Source of the DNA: Pelargonium cotyledonis
Taxonomy: Eukaryota; Streptophyta; Magnoliopsida; Geraniales; Geraniaceae
Length of the DNA: 29,742 bases
Assembly: GCA_036897625.1 (NCBI GenBank)
Contig: JAYMTA010000404.1
Coordinates: forward strand, 1 to 29,742
Reading direction: 5' to 3'
Positions 1 to 10,600 of the stretch are shown piece by piece. The notes below the pieces were generated by a model that was not told the DNA's origin, did no database searches, and saw only the letters and a program-made list of their open reading frames with translations. A program made the position numbers and the translations under genes. Within the stretch, counting starts at the first letter, position 1. The number at the start of each line of letters is the position of its first letter.

Positions 1-66
1 GCTAGACCCACACCCCACCAGGATGGAGAAGCACCCAAGCCGCCGCTCTTGAAAGAAAGAGAGAGA

Positions 67-75
67 AAACCCTAA
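67..75 (+). promoter_or_regulatory. Telo-box AAACCCTAA
   Basis: The sequence is an exact AAACCCTAA. Telo-boxes lie near transcription starts of many plant housekeeping genes. This one is about 410 bp upstream of the IRX9H start codon and may instead serve a leftward neighbour. A related TAGGGTTTT lies at 389-397, inside the probable IRX9H leader. Confidence 0.4.
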
Positions 76-268
76 CTGTTTCCCTAAAGTTTTTTTTTTT
101 TTCAGAGTTTATGTTAGTCTTGAGCTTTATTATTAATAATTTATAAATAAATAACTTTCTAAAAATGTATAAAGACAATTATTTTTATACAAAAATGTCA
201 CGAAAACAAGGCATTAATGTTAAGAAATAAAACATGCGTACGAAGCCGAAGGAGAAGAGAGGAACAAC

Positions 269-280
269 CTATTAAATAAT
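269..280 (+). promoter_or_regulatory. Possible TATA-like box of IRX9H
   Basis: CTATTAAATAAT is followed about 20-30 bases later by a pyrimidine-rich stretch (TCTCGCTCTC and similar, 290-310). Plant TATA boxes usually sit about 30 bases before the start site in this arrangement. The assignment rests on position and composition only. Confidence 0.35.
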
Positions 281-300
281 TATCAATAGCTCTCGCTCTC

Positions 301-486
301 TATCTCTGGACTTGCAAGTCAATCTGGTTTTCTTTTCATTTCTACTCAAACACACCACTTGTCTCTCCCGCTCTCTCCGGATCGTTCCTAGGGTTTTCTG
401 TTTCGCTCTCGCTCGCTCCATAGATCTTTTTGTTGATTCCGTGATGTTGATCATGTAGTCTCACTCATACTCTGACTTCTTCAACA
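301..486 (+). other. Probable 5' UTR of IRX9H
   Basis: This CT-rich leader has repeated CTCTC and CGCTC tracts (361-420), typical of plant 5' UTR pyrimidine patches. It ends in CAACAATGGCG, a near-ideal plant start context. The left boundary is a guess from composition. No intron is evident. Confidence 0.45.
444..458 (+). other. Minimal upstream ORF (M-L-I-M-stop)
   Basis: ATG at 444 runs ATG TTG ATC ATG TAG and stops at 458, 28 bases before the main start codon. Its own context is poor next to the AACAATGGC of the main start. It is the kind of short uORF that can lower translation modestly, but whether it is translated is unknown. Confidence 0.5.
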
Positions 487-3349
487 ATGGCGTCCTTCCG
501 TAGAACTCTGTCGCCGGCGCACCACGACCGGGCCTACCAGAACGGAGGCTCTGTCTTACCTCTTTCTTCGCCGTCCAGCAAGCTCTTCCCCTACGACAAG
601 TACTCGTCTCCGGCGCCGGCAGTGTTTGGCGACTTCGCGGCGCGAGTTTGGAGGTTTTCCGTTGGGGCGTTCTCGCAGAGGCATTCGCGGAAAGGATGGA
701 GGAGATCGTCGTACCGGTACTTGATATTTTTTATCCTAGGTTTCTTGGCCGGTATGATGCCGTTTGGGCATGTGGACGATATTCGGAGCCAGGACTTCTC
801 GTTCGAGATCAAGCCACAGCATGTGAATGCGCAATTGGAGGAGAGCGATGGCAAAAGAGGCGTTAGGCGGGAGGATTTGTTCGTTGATTTGGTCAGCTTG
901 GGGGTGGAGAAGGAGTCGAGAGTGAAGGAGATGACTGATTTTGTGCCGAGGAAGCAGTTGATTTTGGTGACGCCAACGTATAATCGGGCGATGCAGGCAT
1001 ATTTCCTGAACAGGATGGCGCAGGTGCTGAGGCGGGTTCCGCCGCCGCTTCTGTGGATTGTGGTAGAGATGAATTCGGCCTCGGTGGAGACAGCGGAGGT
1101 GTTAAGGAAGACAGGGGTGATGTACAGGCATTTGGTGTGTGCAAAGAATTTGACAAACGTGAAGGACAGAGGTGTTCATCAGAGAAATACGGCATTGGAG
1201 CATATTGAGCGTCACAGGCTTGATGGAATTGTCTTCTTCGCTGACGATGACAACATCTATTCGCTAGACTTGTTTGAAAGCTTGAGAGGAATCAGGTACT
1301 TTAGTATGAACTGATGATTTCTGCTGGCTTAATTTCTATAACAATGTTTGACTTATCAGTTATCATCTTAATACATGCTGAAACATTTGAATCTATTGCT
1401 ATACTGTAGTTGCATTAATAAATTTTGTCCTGCTAGTAGTACTACTTCTTAGATTAGGCCCTGAACTATGCATATATGTTAACTGGATGTGCTCTTCCAT
1501 CAGTATGAGCTGTCTGCTATCATCAGACTGCATAAACCTGGTAGTTGTTGCTTGTTGGTTATGTTTGCTTATCACTATAGTCCTACTGTTTCAACTTGCT
1601 AAGTTTGTACGGCACATCCTGTTTTTCCTTTTGTTTTTGCATTGATTATATTGCAGAGATTTCAAGATATTTTGATGATAATGGTTCTCATATTAACTAA
1701 AGAATGTTATTAACAGAACACATCTGACATATATAGTTGGCGTTGACTTGTTTGGTGGTCTAGGAGGCACCAATGCAGACATGCGATTCGGACGTGTGAT
1801 TTGCAATTATCAATAGAATGTAGGATACAATTCGTAGGATGGTAAATTTGTTTTATTGAAATATATTTTATGTGAATGTGTAATTTTAATCATATTAGAG
1901 TTTAATAATGATCAAAACAAAACAAATTACCATCCATTATAATAAGTCATAATTCATTAGTCATTGCTAATGAGATTTTAGGTAATCAGCTAGGATCTTT
2001 GAACAAACCTTTATCTTTTTAAATTTTCAAACCAAATCTGTGTATTCAACATGTATATGGAACGAACTGGCACATATTTGTGTCCGATTCGTTACTCCTG
2101 AACGTGTCAGTGCTTCATAGTTGGTGGTCATGACTCTGCTTTATTCAATCTGTTTGCACAACTATGATTCTCTTACTCTTTTGGACTCGGGCTTGCACCT
2201 GAGAAACATACTCAAAGAACTTTTGTGAAGTTCTAGTTGGGAAGGAAATGAAGGGGTAAGTGAAGGGAAGGTTAGGATATATCATAAATTAACAGTGAAA
2301 ATGAAAGTTTCACTTGTTTGGATGGATGTGCGACAAGGAATTAAAGGAAATTAAACCAGTTATATTTGGTCATGAAGTTACACTTCATTGATTTTATGTA
2401 AATTTTGAAATTGTTGCCCATTCACGAATCTTATAACGCATATATAATAATAATGAACTTATTTTTGTCCCTTTCCACTTTTAGAATGTAATATAAATGA
2501 CATGATTTTATATTTTTTATGTTCTGTTCCCTTCTAGCCTTTATATTCTTTATGTTCTGTTCACGTATGACATGATTTTGAAGGACAACCATGAGATGAG
2601 ATGTGCATTATTACATGGATAGACTTTGGCTATTGTTTCATAACGGAATGATTATTATTGTTACTAGGAATTAATACTGTTATGTACGTAGTAGATTCTG
2701 AAATTCTAAATGTGTTCAACAATAATTCGAAAAAGATTTGTTCTCAGTCAGAGTTAGTCACTTTGTGATATGTTGCTTCCTTCCTTCCTGAATCATGTTC
2801 TCTCTTGCTAAATTCTAGTTTCTTCTCTTGTATTTTAGTTGTTTTGGTACATGGCCTGTTGCTATGCTTGCACAAAGCAAAAATAAGGCAATATTGGAGG
2901 GTCCAGTGTGCAAAGGATGCCAAGTAATCGGGTGGCACACCAATGAGAAAAGCAAGAGGCTCCGTAGGTTTCATGTTGATATGTCGGGATTTGCTTTCAA
3001 CAGCACCATGTTGTGGGACCCAAAGAGATGGAAGGGGCGCCCTACATCAGCTCTGATCCGACAGTTGGACTCTGTGAAGGAGGGTTTCCAGGTCTCTATT
3101 GCATTTTCAATTGCGATGATATGTTGGTTGCCATTGTCATTTATATGTATTGTATTGACAATGAGTTACTTTTCACAGGAAACGACATTTATAGAGCAAT
3201 TAGTGGAAGATGAAAGTGAAATGGAAGGTACACCGGTTGGTTGCTCGAGAGTCATGAACTGGCATCTCCATTTGGAATCTCAAAATATTTTCTATCCGGG
3301 AGGCTGGGTGCTCCAGAAGAACCTTGACTCCATCGTTCCCATTAAATGA
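487..3349 (+). CDS. IRX9H: Probable beta-1,4-xylosyltransferase IRX9H-like (GT43), 3 exons
   Basis: Exons are 487-1295, 2839-3091 and 3179-3349, giving 410 residues. The product is a type II Golgi membrane protein of glycosyltransferase family 43, needed for xylan backbone elongation together with IRX10 and IRX14 type proteins. Residues 1-76 are a Ser/Pro-rich, basic cytosolic tail. A membrane anchor spans about 77-93 and a stem follows to about 150. The GT43 domain covers about 155-400. It includes VTPTYNRA (161-168), [10 protein letters not shown] (185-194), [13 protein letters not shown] (228-240), the metal/UDP-binding triad DDD (253-255), FGTWPVAML (272-280) and SGFAFNST (319-326). The C-terminus ends SIVPIK. 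DDD is retained here, unlike IRX9 proper. The N-terminus [10 protein letters not shown] and overall length fit the IRX9H/IRX9-L clade. The junctions AG|GTACTT, TTTTAG|T, CAG|GTCTCT and CACAG|GAA keep frame. Whether IRX9H is itself catalytic or structural in the synthase complex is debated for this family. Confidence 0.95.
1837..1935. repeat. Foldback (inverted repeat) in IRX9H intron 1
   Basis: The left arm at 1837-1859 starts GGATGGTAAATTTGTTTT. The right arm at 1909-1935 ends AAATTACCATCC and is its near-exact reverse complement over about 20 bases. About 50 AT-rich bases lie between. It could be a small MITE remnant or a simple hairpin. No target duplication was identified. Confidence 0.55.
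2498..2579. repeat. Nested direct duplication in IRX9H intron 1
   Basis: TGACATGATTTT occurs at 2498-2509 and again at 2568-2579. A 23-base unit ending TTTATGTTCTGTTC occurs at 2507-2529 and, with one change, at 2540-2562. This looks like local slippage or small tandem duplication with no evident function. Confidence 0.7.
3092..3178 (+). other. IRX9H intron 2, 87 bp, stop-free and a multiple of three
   Basis: The junctions are CAG|GTCTCT and TTTTCACAG|GAA. The intron is 29 codons long with no in-frame stop, so reading passes straight from exon 2 into exon 3. I treat it as an intron because its removal joins ...KEGFQ to ETTFIEQ, the sequence conserved in the family. Confidence 0.85.
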
Positions 3350-4079
3350 TGTGCCCAAAAATTTTGCCGATATGGTAACTACAACCAACCCTCAGTAATA
3401 TATAATTGCTGAAATTCATGACTTGGCGAAGGACTTGTTTGGAGTAACCGATCGATGGGCATATACAGAGCCGGCTTTTGGATTTCTGCTTGTACAAATA
3501 TTGGGCATGATATATTCTTTCACAGAAACGGCAATTCGTTTCTTGTTGTAGAGTTGTGGTGTTTGTTTAGGGTATTAATTGGTTAATTTGTTTTGTGCTT
3601 TGTTTGTTGTGGTTGTCCTATACCTTAGTCCTCATCTAGTTTCAGACTTTTTAAAAAAAGTCATGCAAAGGCAACTTGTCATTCAATTGAACTGATATAG
3701 CTTTTGAAATGGAGATTATTTGTTACCAATATTATTATATCTGAATGTAGCCAAATCTATATGCATAATAATAATATGATCCTCGTAACAAGCAGGTATT
3801 TTAAGTGGTGCATTTATTATGTTATGTCTAACACCGTACTAGACGAGAGTGAACATGGATAAATCGTCTCCATTGGGTGTATTTCAAGTGTCGGTGTACG
3901 CAATGCATACCATATTTTTCATTTTCTGTGACAACTAAACTTTTAAAAATCAGAATAGCGACATTCACATCTCATTGCTAGTGCTACCACTTATCTTTTA
4001 TAAACTATTACTACTTACACAGTTTTGAGCACTTAATTACAGACACCAAACTAGGACGATGAAGCCAAAATTTGGAAGA
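3350..4079. other. IRX9H 3' UTR and space between the convergent genes
   Basis: The stretch after the stop is the probable 3' UTR. It contains T/GT-rich sequence around 3530-3620, where plant cleavage sites are often found. No canonical AATAAA is obvious, which is usual for plants. From about 3620 to 4080 the DNA is AT-rich, with no gene, RNA gene or clear repeat visible. Confidence 0.45.
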
Positions 4080-4381
4080 ATAAAACTACTCAATTCCTCT
4101 CAAGAGCAAATCAAACTATGTTACAATATTCTTGTCCTCGGGGGAGATTGTTTTTGCTCGAATGGTGGTTTGTTGCTTACTGTTCTGCAAGCACTGACTT
4201 GATCCGCCAGACAAACGTTCCAACGTCTCTGACCCACAACAATTTGAGCTTCCCACCAGCAATTTCCTTTCAAATAATTCAAACCATGGGAACTGGAAAG
4301 TCAACCTTGTGACTGGTTTACAACGACCTGTGAAGACTTGAGGACGGGAAGTACTATAATAATCCCAAGGGGGTGAGATTG
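4080..4381 (-). other. Probable 3' UTR of the symplekin gene
   Basis: This is the sequence downstream of the minus-strand stop at 4382-4384. It remains less AT-rich than the DNA beyond it. On the minus strand an AAGAATATTG motif near 4125-4135 could serve as a polyadenylation element. The end point is inferred. Confidence 0.35.
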
Positions 4382-7300
4382 TCATGTCAATGTCGTTCCA
4401 TGAACAGACGCACTTGTGTCGGGAGGGTGCAAGGGTGGGAGATGTGATTGCTGCGTCTGCGTGTCATTTGCAACACCAAGAACTGCCAGTGTCGATCTGC
4501 GCAAACAGCAGGACGGACATTAACCAGAATAAAACAATCCAAATTAGAGACAAAAATACAGACCAAGCGAATAGAATAGATTCGGCTCGTAGCAAGTGAT
4601 TGATGAAATCCAAGATGACTCGTACCTAGGCAATGAAGCTTTTATACTTGGTTGGCTGGCATATGCAGCAAGCGAACCCCTGAGGTTAGCATGCCTGTTC
4701 AAAGCACTTTCAAGCTGTGGAGGTGGTAGCTGCAACAACGAAATAGGGAAAGAAAAAAACATATATATCAAAGTGAATAACAAAGGAACGAGAAAACCGT
4801 TACTAGAACAGGCAATACCTGTAAAAACACACGGAAAGAATGTGGTTGCGTCTGAGACACGCATTTCAAAAACCCAACCCACAATTTGGGCATTTTCCAG
4901 ACCTGCACCCAAACAAAGATAAGCATTAACAATCCCGACTTACAATTAAAAACAAACTCGAGAATAAGATGTCAATTTCTCTGGAGAACCACCCTAATTG
5001 TAACTCATGTCAACTTACCTGTCTACTGACCAATTTGGAGAGTATCTCCATAACAAAATCAACCTGAAGAAGAAAAAAAAAACATATTAACCAAACCAAT
5101 TTTTTTCCCACGGAATGTTCCAACTTAACCCACAAGCATAATACCACAGCAAAGATTAAATCGCTACTGTGAGATAGATACATGAGTTGAAAAAAGAAAC
5201 TAGAAAAAAAAAGAAGCCAAGAAACTCCAAAAGCTGAACCGTTACAAAAATTAAAGAAATTCTATGCATGTTGGAGTTTATGGAAAGTCGAGCATGACAT
5301 TTTGAAACGAGAACAAAAATGACTTGGGGCTATGGATGTTCCTTTTGTGCAAGGAAACTACTAAAACATATATTAAAAGTATGACAAGGGCTTATAAAAA
5401 ATAAAATAAAAAAAGAGTGACAAGTGAAATGATCTTTAAGGAAAGTTTAACAGCCCCATACTATAGATCAACCAAATGCAAACCTGCAATGAAAATCGTG
5501 TATCATTCTAATAGATGTTTTGATGTAAGAACTAAGTTTTAGTCGTACATTCATACAGATGAAGCAAATGAAGAATAACTTTACCAGTGCAGGAAACGCA
5601 TCAATTGCCTGAATCACTGATCTCATAAATAGTAGAGGTAAAGGAGTTTGATCCACCTGGAAAGGCAGGAAATTACAATAAAGAACTAGTTGAATATCAA
5701 ATAACACAAGACTGAAAATCACGGTTACATACCATCTGGTTCAAGGCCTTTGCCAAGACCTGCTGAGTGAAAACTGTGCGTTGCTCAAAACAGGCTGAAC
5801 AAGCATCTGTTATCTGAAAACATAAATAGGAAGAAAATAATACATTAAAATGACCTCAACAATTAACTATCAACAGAAATCCACATATACCATGGGCATG
5901 GGAAGATTCTATACAATGTTTCATGCAAGATGCGTACAACGAACATTTTTAACCAGAATTAAGAGTGGCAAATGTAACCCATATCCATATACACTGCAAC
6001 CATCAAAACAAGTGAAGTTGGGTAAACTTGTCTACTAAATGTAATTTCGTAACTCGTTAACTCCCAGTTTAGAATATTTGGTTTTGGCTATTCTTCAAAA
6101 TCACTGCTAGTGTGCACTCCCATTAGAATCCTAAAATCCCTGATGCCTGATCAATGTGAACCCTAATCATAGTTCTTCCATGAAAACATATGCATGAGTT
6201 GCAGATTTGCTGCGGCTGACTCCTAGATTGATAACCCATCAACATCAACCAAGAGAATGAAATCGAACAGGAACTCCTTCAGCAAATAGCCATCAGTGCA
6301 CAAGGAGCTAATCATAAGGATGTAGAAAGTTTCAGATCTGTGGCTGCCAGTTATTATGTATTGAGTTTGAGTACCACATACAAATCAAGTTGGTTTAGTT
6401 TAATTTTAAGTTTCAAGACAGTCTATTTTAGTAGAGACCCATGTTGATATATTTAATTCCCATGATTTATGGAACTTTTTATTGTGCCTTAAATAAGATA
6501 ACTGAATTGTTTTCCATAGATTAAGTCTTAGAATGTGCCTATTTCCTTCTTGAAAATTTTCAACTCTTGTAATGTTCTTTTTTTTTCCCCGCAAAGGAAC
6601 TTCATAAATTATAAATCCCCACAAGAGAATAATAATAAAATTAACAAGTTCATACACCTAGAAGAGTACTGAATATGCATGTAACATGTTCTCAATCCTC
6701 CCAGTTTTCTTCAAAGATGACCCTTATTTCAAAATCAGCTGGGGATGTCTTACACAGCCAAGTATGCAAGATTGTAATATGCATGTATCATGTTCACAAC
6801 CATCATATAGAATAGCTAAAAATTTAAAACAGACCACTTAGTGGAACTGAAATTAAGTTGAAGCACACAGAGTGCAACATATAAAACCATCAGTTCGCTA
6901 ATTGTTGATACAGTCTACCAATCAATGCCTCGTTACCAATAAAATCATCAATTACGAAAGATAGAAGCCATACCTTTTTCAATGGAAGGCCATCTTTCTC
7001 AGGACGAATATCATGGATGGCAACCAACACTTCAGCTGGAGTCAATGCTGGACCTGTATGGGCAGAACCCTGCAATGGACATCAGAACTCTCATAAGGAA
7101 TTAACCTATAACCCATCAAAATAGATTTTAAAAAATCCTTAGATAATAAAACATAGAGATTTGAAAACAGCAATCAAATAATTATCATTGCAGCGCATGA
7201 TCCTAGATTCGAAAATCCTGATTTAATCAGAGAGCTCTTAAGGCGTGAGTGGACAGCAATAGTACTTACCAAATCCATGCATAAGTTACTTTTTCCAAGC

Positions 7301-7643
7301 AAGAAGAATATAAACGGAATAGCTTTTTTATTCTTCTTAGTAGTCTAGCAACTATATATAGCTTAGTGTCTTAGAAATATATATCCCATGTGTATGTTTA
7401 ATTGACTAGACTTCAACATGTAATGGTCCCAATTCAAAAAGTGTATGCTCCGTCAAACCACCATAAGAAAAAAATTGAGCGAAATATGAGTTTTCCTGAG
7501 GATTGTGCATTATCCAAGAGTATGATATGCATTATATATGAAAATAGCCTCATAGAGCATATGCATACCTGAAGAATGTGTGCGAGTGCTGTCTGGAACT
7601 TATCTAATGGAAGGTTCACAAGCCGAGGAAAAATTGGTAAAAC
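4382..7643 (-). other. ESP4: Symplekin exons 20-27: symplekin C-terminal domain and tail (residues 1122-1344)
   Basis: Exons are 7643-7569, 7069-6974, 5813-5733, 5656-5585, 5063-5019, 4902-4819, 4729-4626 and 4496-4382. They encode VLPIFPRLVNLPLDKFQ, LTPAEVLVAIHDI, EQRTVFTQQVLAKALNQM, PLPLLFMRSVIQAIDAFPAL, VWKMPKLWVGFLKC and LPPPQLESALN. These are the hallmark segments of the symplekin C-terminal domain. The protein ends in a short polar tail, STLAVLGVAND...GTTLT. Only the exon 26/27 junction falls inside a codon (AG|A, Arg). Confidence 0.92.
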
Positions 7644-10600
7644 CTGATACCATGGATGTAAGTTCAACATCATAAGCAATGTCCAAAGAAAATCAACACG
7701 AAACATATTGTAAAATATATTAAACAAGCAAGAAAACCTGGAATTATTGTTTTTTTTTTTTCTTTTTTCTGCATTTGAGATATAAACATGGCATAAGAAC
7801 TAAAATGGAATCCTGTCATTAAACAACCTTCTCTTGGAACTGGTGAATATTTGTCTTCACTTTACTCAAACTGAGGTTTAAAAATTATATAAAAATTCAA
7901 AACTCTCTTAATTAGTTCAATAGTCGGATCAGAACTTGGTTGTTTTTCTAATTTAACTTAGATACATTCAGTTCTTTAATTTGCTATGAACTAAAATGTC
8001 CGAATGAAAAACTTTCTAGAACACAATAATAGCAATAAAAGGCAGCCTACAAAGAAATAATATAAAGACAAAAATATACACGAATACAAAGACTGCATCT
8101 AAAGAAATTTTGATTTCTTTGCGTACATAAACAAGCAACAAGTGACAAGGAATCTGCGCTAAATGCCAAAAACCTGAACATTAAACAAGTACTAGCCCTT
8201 CTGCACCTGTGCCGCTCTGTATTTGCAAAAAGTATTTTTTATTTTAATTTATTTTGTTTAAACAATATTTAAGTTAATATGGTGGAAAGATCATTCTTAA
8301 AGTTGAATAATTTAAGATATTAGGACAATTTTTAATTATGTACATACTGGATAGCTTCTGCAAATGTGCAAAAGTTATGGAAACAAATTGCAGTCTGAGT
8401 TGACTAGAGTTGGTCTAAAACTCAAACCTAGCCAACCCCCTTATATATAATATAAGCCATAGCTTATTAACAAGTTTTGTGTGCTCACTAATCCATTTTA
8501 TAAGACATGCTACCAGGTGCCAAATAGCACTAACTTTTCTTATTTATATGTACTACTAGTTTCTAGTCTTTTGACTCCAAAAACCATGGTATACTTTCTA
8601 GTATTTGTGCAGATGTTTTAGGAGGTCAAGCCAGCCTAGAATAGGATGCTTGATTAACTTCCAAACAAGAAATGAGAGTTTATATGTAGCAATCACAGAC
8701 CAAAGTATGCAAGCTTAGTAGAAGCATAGAATGGGGCTACAGCCTAATAGGGTGACAAGATACCTGAGATCAGAACCGGCACTCTAACATACTCAGATGA
8801 TATAGCTCATTGGAATGAATTAAGTTAACAAAATAGCCATCAACAAAAGGTTAGATAGCATGTATATTGAGTTAAATACTTGTTAGATAGATGACAAATT
8901 TGTTAGTTCTAGTCGGAAGTAAACAAAGTTCAGCAGCAACATGCACCCATAGTTTCCCTACATCCTGAAACCCCATGGGCACAATCATACAAGAGATTTG
9001 GAGTGAAAAAAAAAAGTGTGACACAAACCTCATCTTTAGAAAGTGAAGATAGCATTGGGATAAGTATAGTGGCATCCTACAAGAAAAAAGTCCACAAAGT
9101 ATCAGCATGGCAGGCAAAGTTATTGACAGAAATCAAAGAGGGTGTACATTTGGTTAAGAGAAACAACCTTTAACTTAGTTTCATACAAATGTTTGACAGT
9201 TGCTACCAGGTCAGGAGAAGGTGTTGCTTCTTGAGTCAGCACTTGTAGAACCTTTCAAAGAACCAACATTTCCAAATTTAAAAATAATAAAAGGAAATTA
9301 TGAAATAGATTACAAAGTAAAATAGCTCTTAAGTTCAATTATAACAATGACAAAGGGAACCTACTGCCATCAACAAATTTTCAGTTCCTTGAGGTGGGTC
9401 AGATACAATACGAAGCAACTCAGAATGAGATGACCCTAGGGTTCTGATAAGAATTGGTATGTGGCGATGAATAGCCTGCATCAAATCAAAAGTCAGCTAA
9501 GAAATTAGACAACAGAGGAAATAACTTGCAATAAATTGACTCAGATTAAAATGAGAACCAACAAGAGGGTAAGCCATTTTAGACATGTGAAAACTAGATT
9601 ATTAGCACTGGAAGATATTTTGTTTACATGAAGGGGCATGAGGTTGATGATCCAATGGCCCATCAGGCAAGAACCCCTTCAAATTTGAAACCCACGCTCT
9701 TCGACACACACACACACACACACAGAAGACAGCTGACATATGGTCATATAACACATGTAAAGATGTCTATTGTTGATTAGAAATAGTTGATTGCAAGATC
9801 CAACTCAAACTTGCCCGTGGTTGGGTTAGTTGTCTAAAGTCCAAACCAACCAGTAGCTCGAGAACATCTTATCTTTTGCATAAACTTAATACAGAAGTTT
9901 CTTAAGGAAGAAGTAAACAGACAAAACTCCATACGATAAATGGTCAGCCTCCCCTATGAGAACGGAGTCACACTCACACACACACACACACACACACACA
10001 CATGGCACATGCTTAATACTCAATGTAACCTGCTAACAATTATCAAGAATCGTTTTTTTTTTCTAAAACCAATAAAAACAAACCTGCTTAACAGTTTTAG
10101 GAGCTCGGCCATAAATATCGAACACTAATCCAAGGAGACTAGGTTTCTACAGGAAAGAAAGTGTGTCAGCACCATAGATACAAATCAAATCAAAAATAAA
10201 AAGTAATATTGTCCTCCTTGGTTATCAATTGGAGCCACCCTGAACAAACCTTGGTGCATAAAGCAAAAAACAAAGATATGAGCTGTTGAGCTTCAGAAAT
10301 TGACATAGTTGAAACACTCTGGTGAGTTGCTTGCACACAGCTGGAGTTATTTTCAGAAGTTCCAGGCTCTGATACTTGAGATCTACTAACAGAAGTTTCC
10401 TGGTTTCCAATCTGCAAAAAAATATATTTATATATTAATAATTTGAAAAATATTGTTTTACATGTTTCTACCAAAAAAATATATATATTAAAAAAAATCA
10501 GATAATGAACACCACAACCGAAAAGTATAAATGAGATACAAGCATAGCTCATTATCATGGTCCAAGGGAGTGACATATATTCAAAAGCAAAATACATATT

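Larger units (their letters stand above)
1..300. promoter_or_regulatory. IRX9H upstream region, possibly shared with a divergent neighbour
   Basis: This AT-rich stretch contains a T run near 92-104. The first 80 bases are richer in GC and carry purine-rich sequence (pyrimidine-rich on the minus strand) plus a telo-box. That pattern is common in plant 5' UTRs, so a gene running leftward out of the window may start here. No start codon is visible for such a gene, so this is inference. Nothing else is recognisable up to the IRX9H leader. Confidence 0.4.
1296..2838 (+). other. IRX9H intron 1 (1543 bp)
   Basis: The intron begins GTACTT after AATCAG and ends TATTTTAG. It is AT-rich with no credible coding sequence. 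It holds a short foldback element (1837-1935) and a nested direct duplication (2498-2579). Confidence 0.85.

Noticed and set aside
893..1195. 100-codon minus-strand frame, Ser/Pro-rich
   Set aside because: It is antisense to IRX9H exon 1. Its Ser/Pro/Ala richness simply mirrors the GC-rich codons of the real gene.
2744..2974. 76-codon minus-strand frame
   Set aside because: It is antisense to IRX9H exon 2 plus intron sequence, with no independent support.
3013..3213. 66-codon plus-strand frame
   Set aside because: It is an out-of-frame reading of IRX9H exons 2-3 across intron 2.
4544..4912. 122-codon minus-strand frame taken as one exon
   Set aside because: Only its 4626-4729 part is in the symplekin frame (exon 26). 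The rest reads introns or exon 25 in the wrong frame.
9704..10002. CRISPR-like spacing of two CA repeats
   Set aside because: They are simple dinucleotide microsatellites in a plant intron, not spacered repeats.
10190..10597. 135-codon minus-strand frame as a separate gene
   Set aside because: Only 10250-10411 is coding (exon 15). The flanks are intron read-through, with splice sites at both ends.
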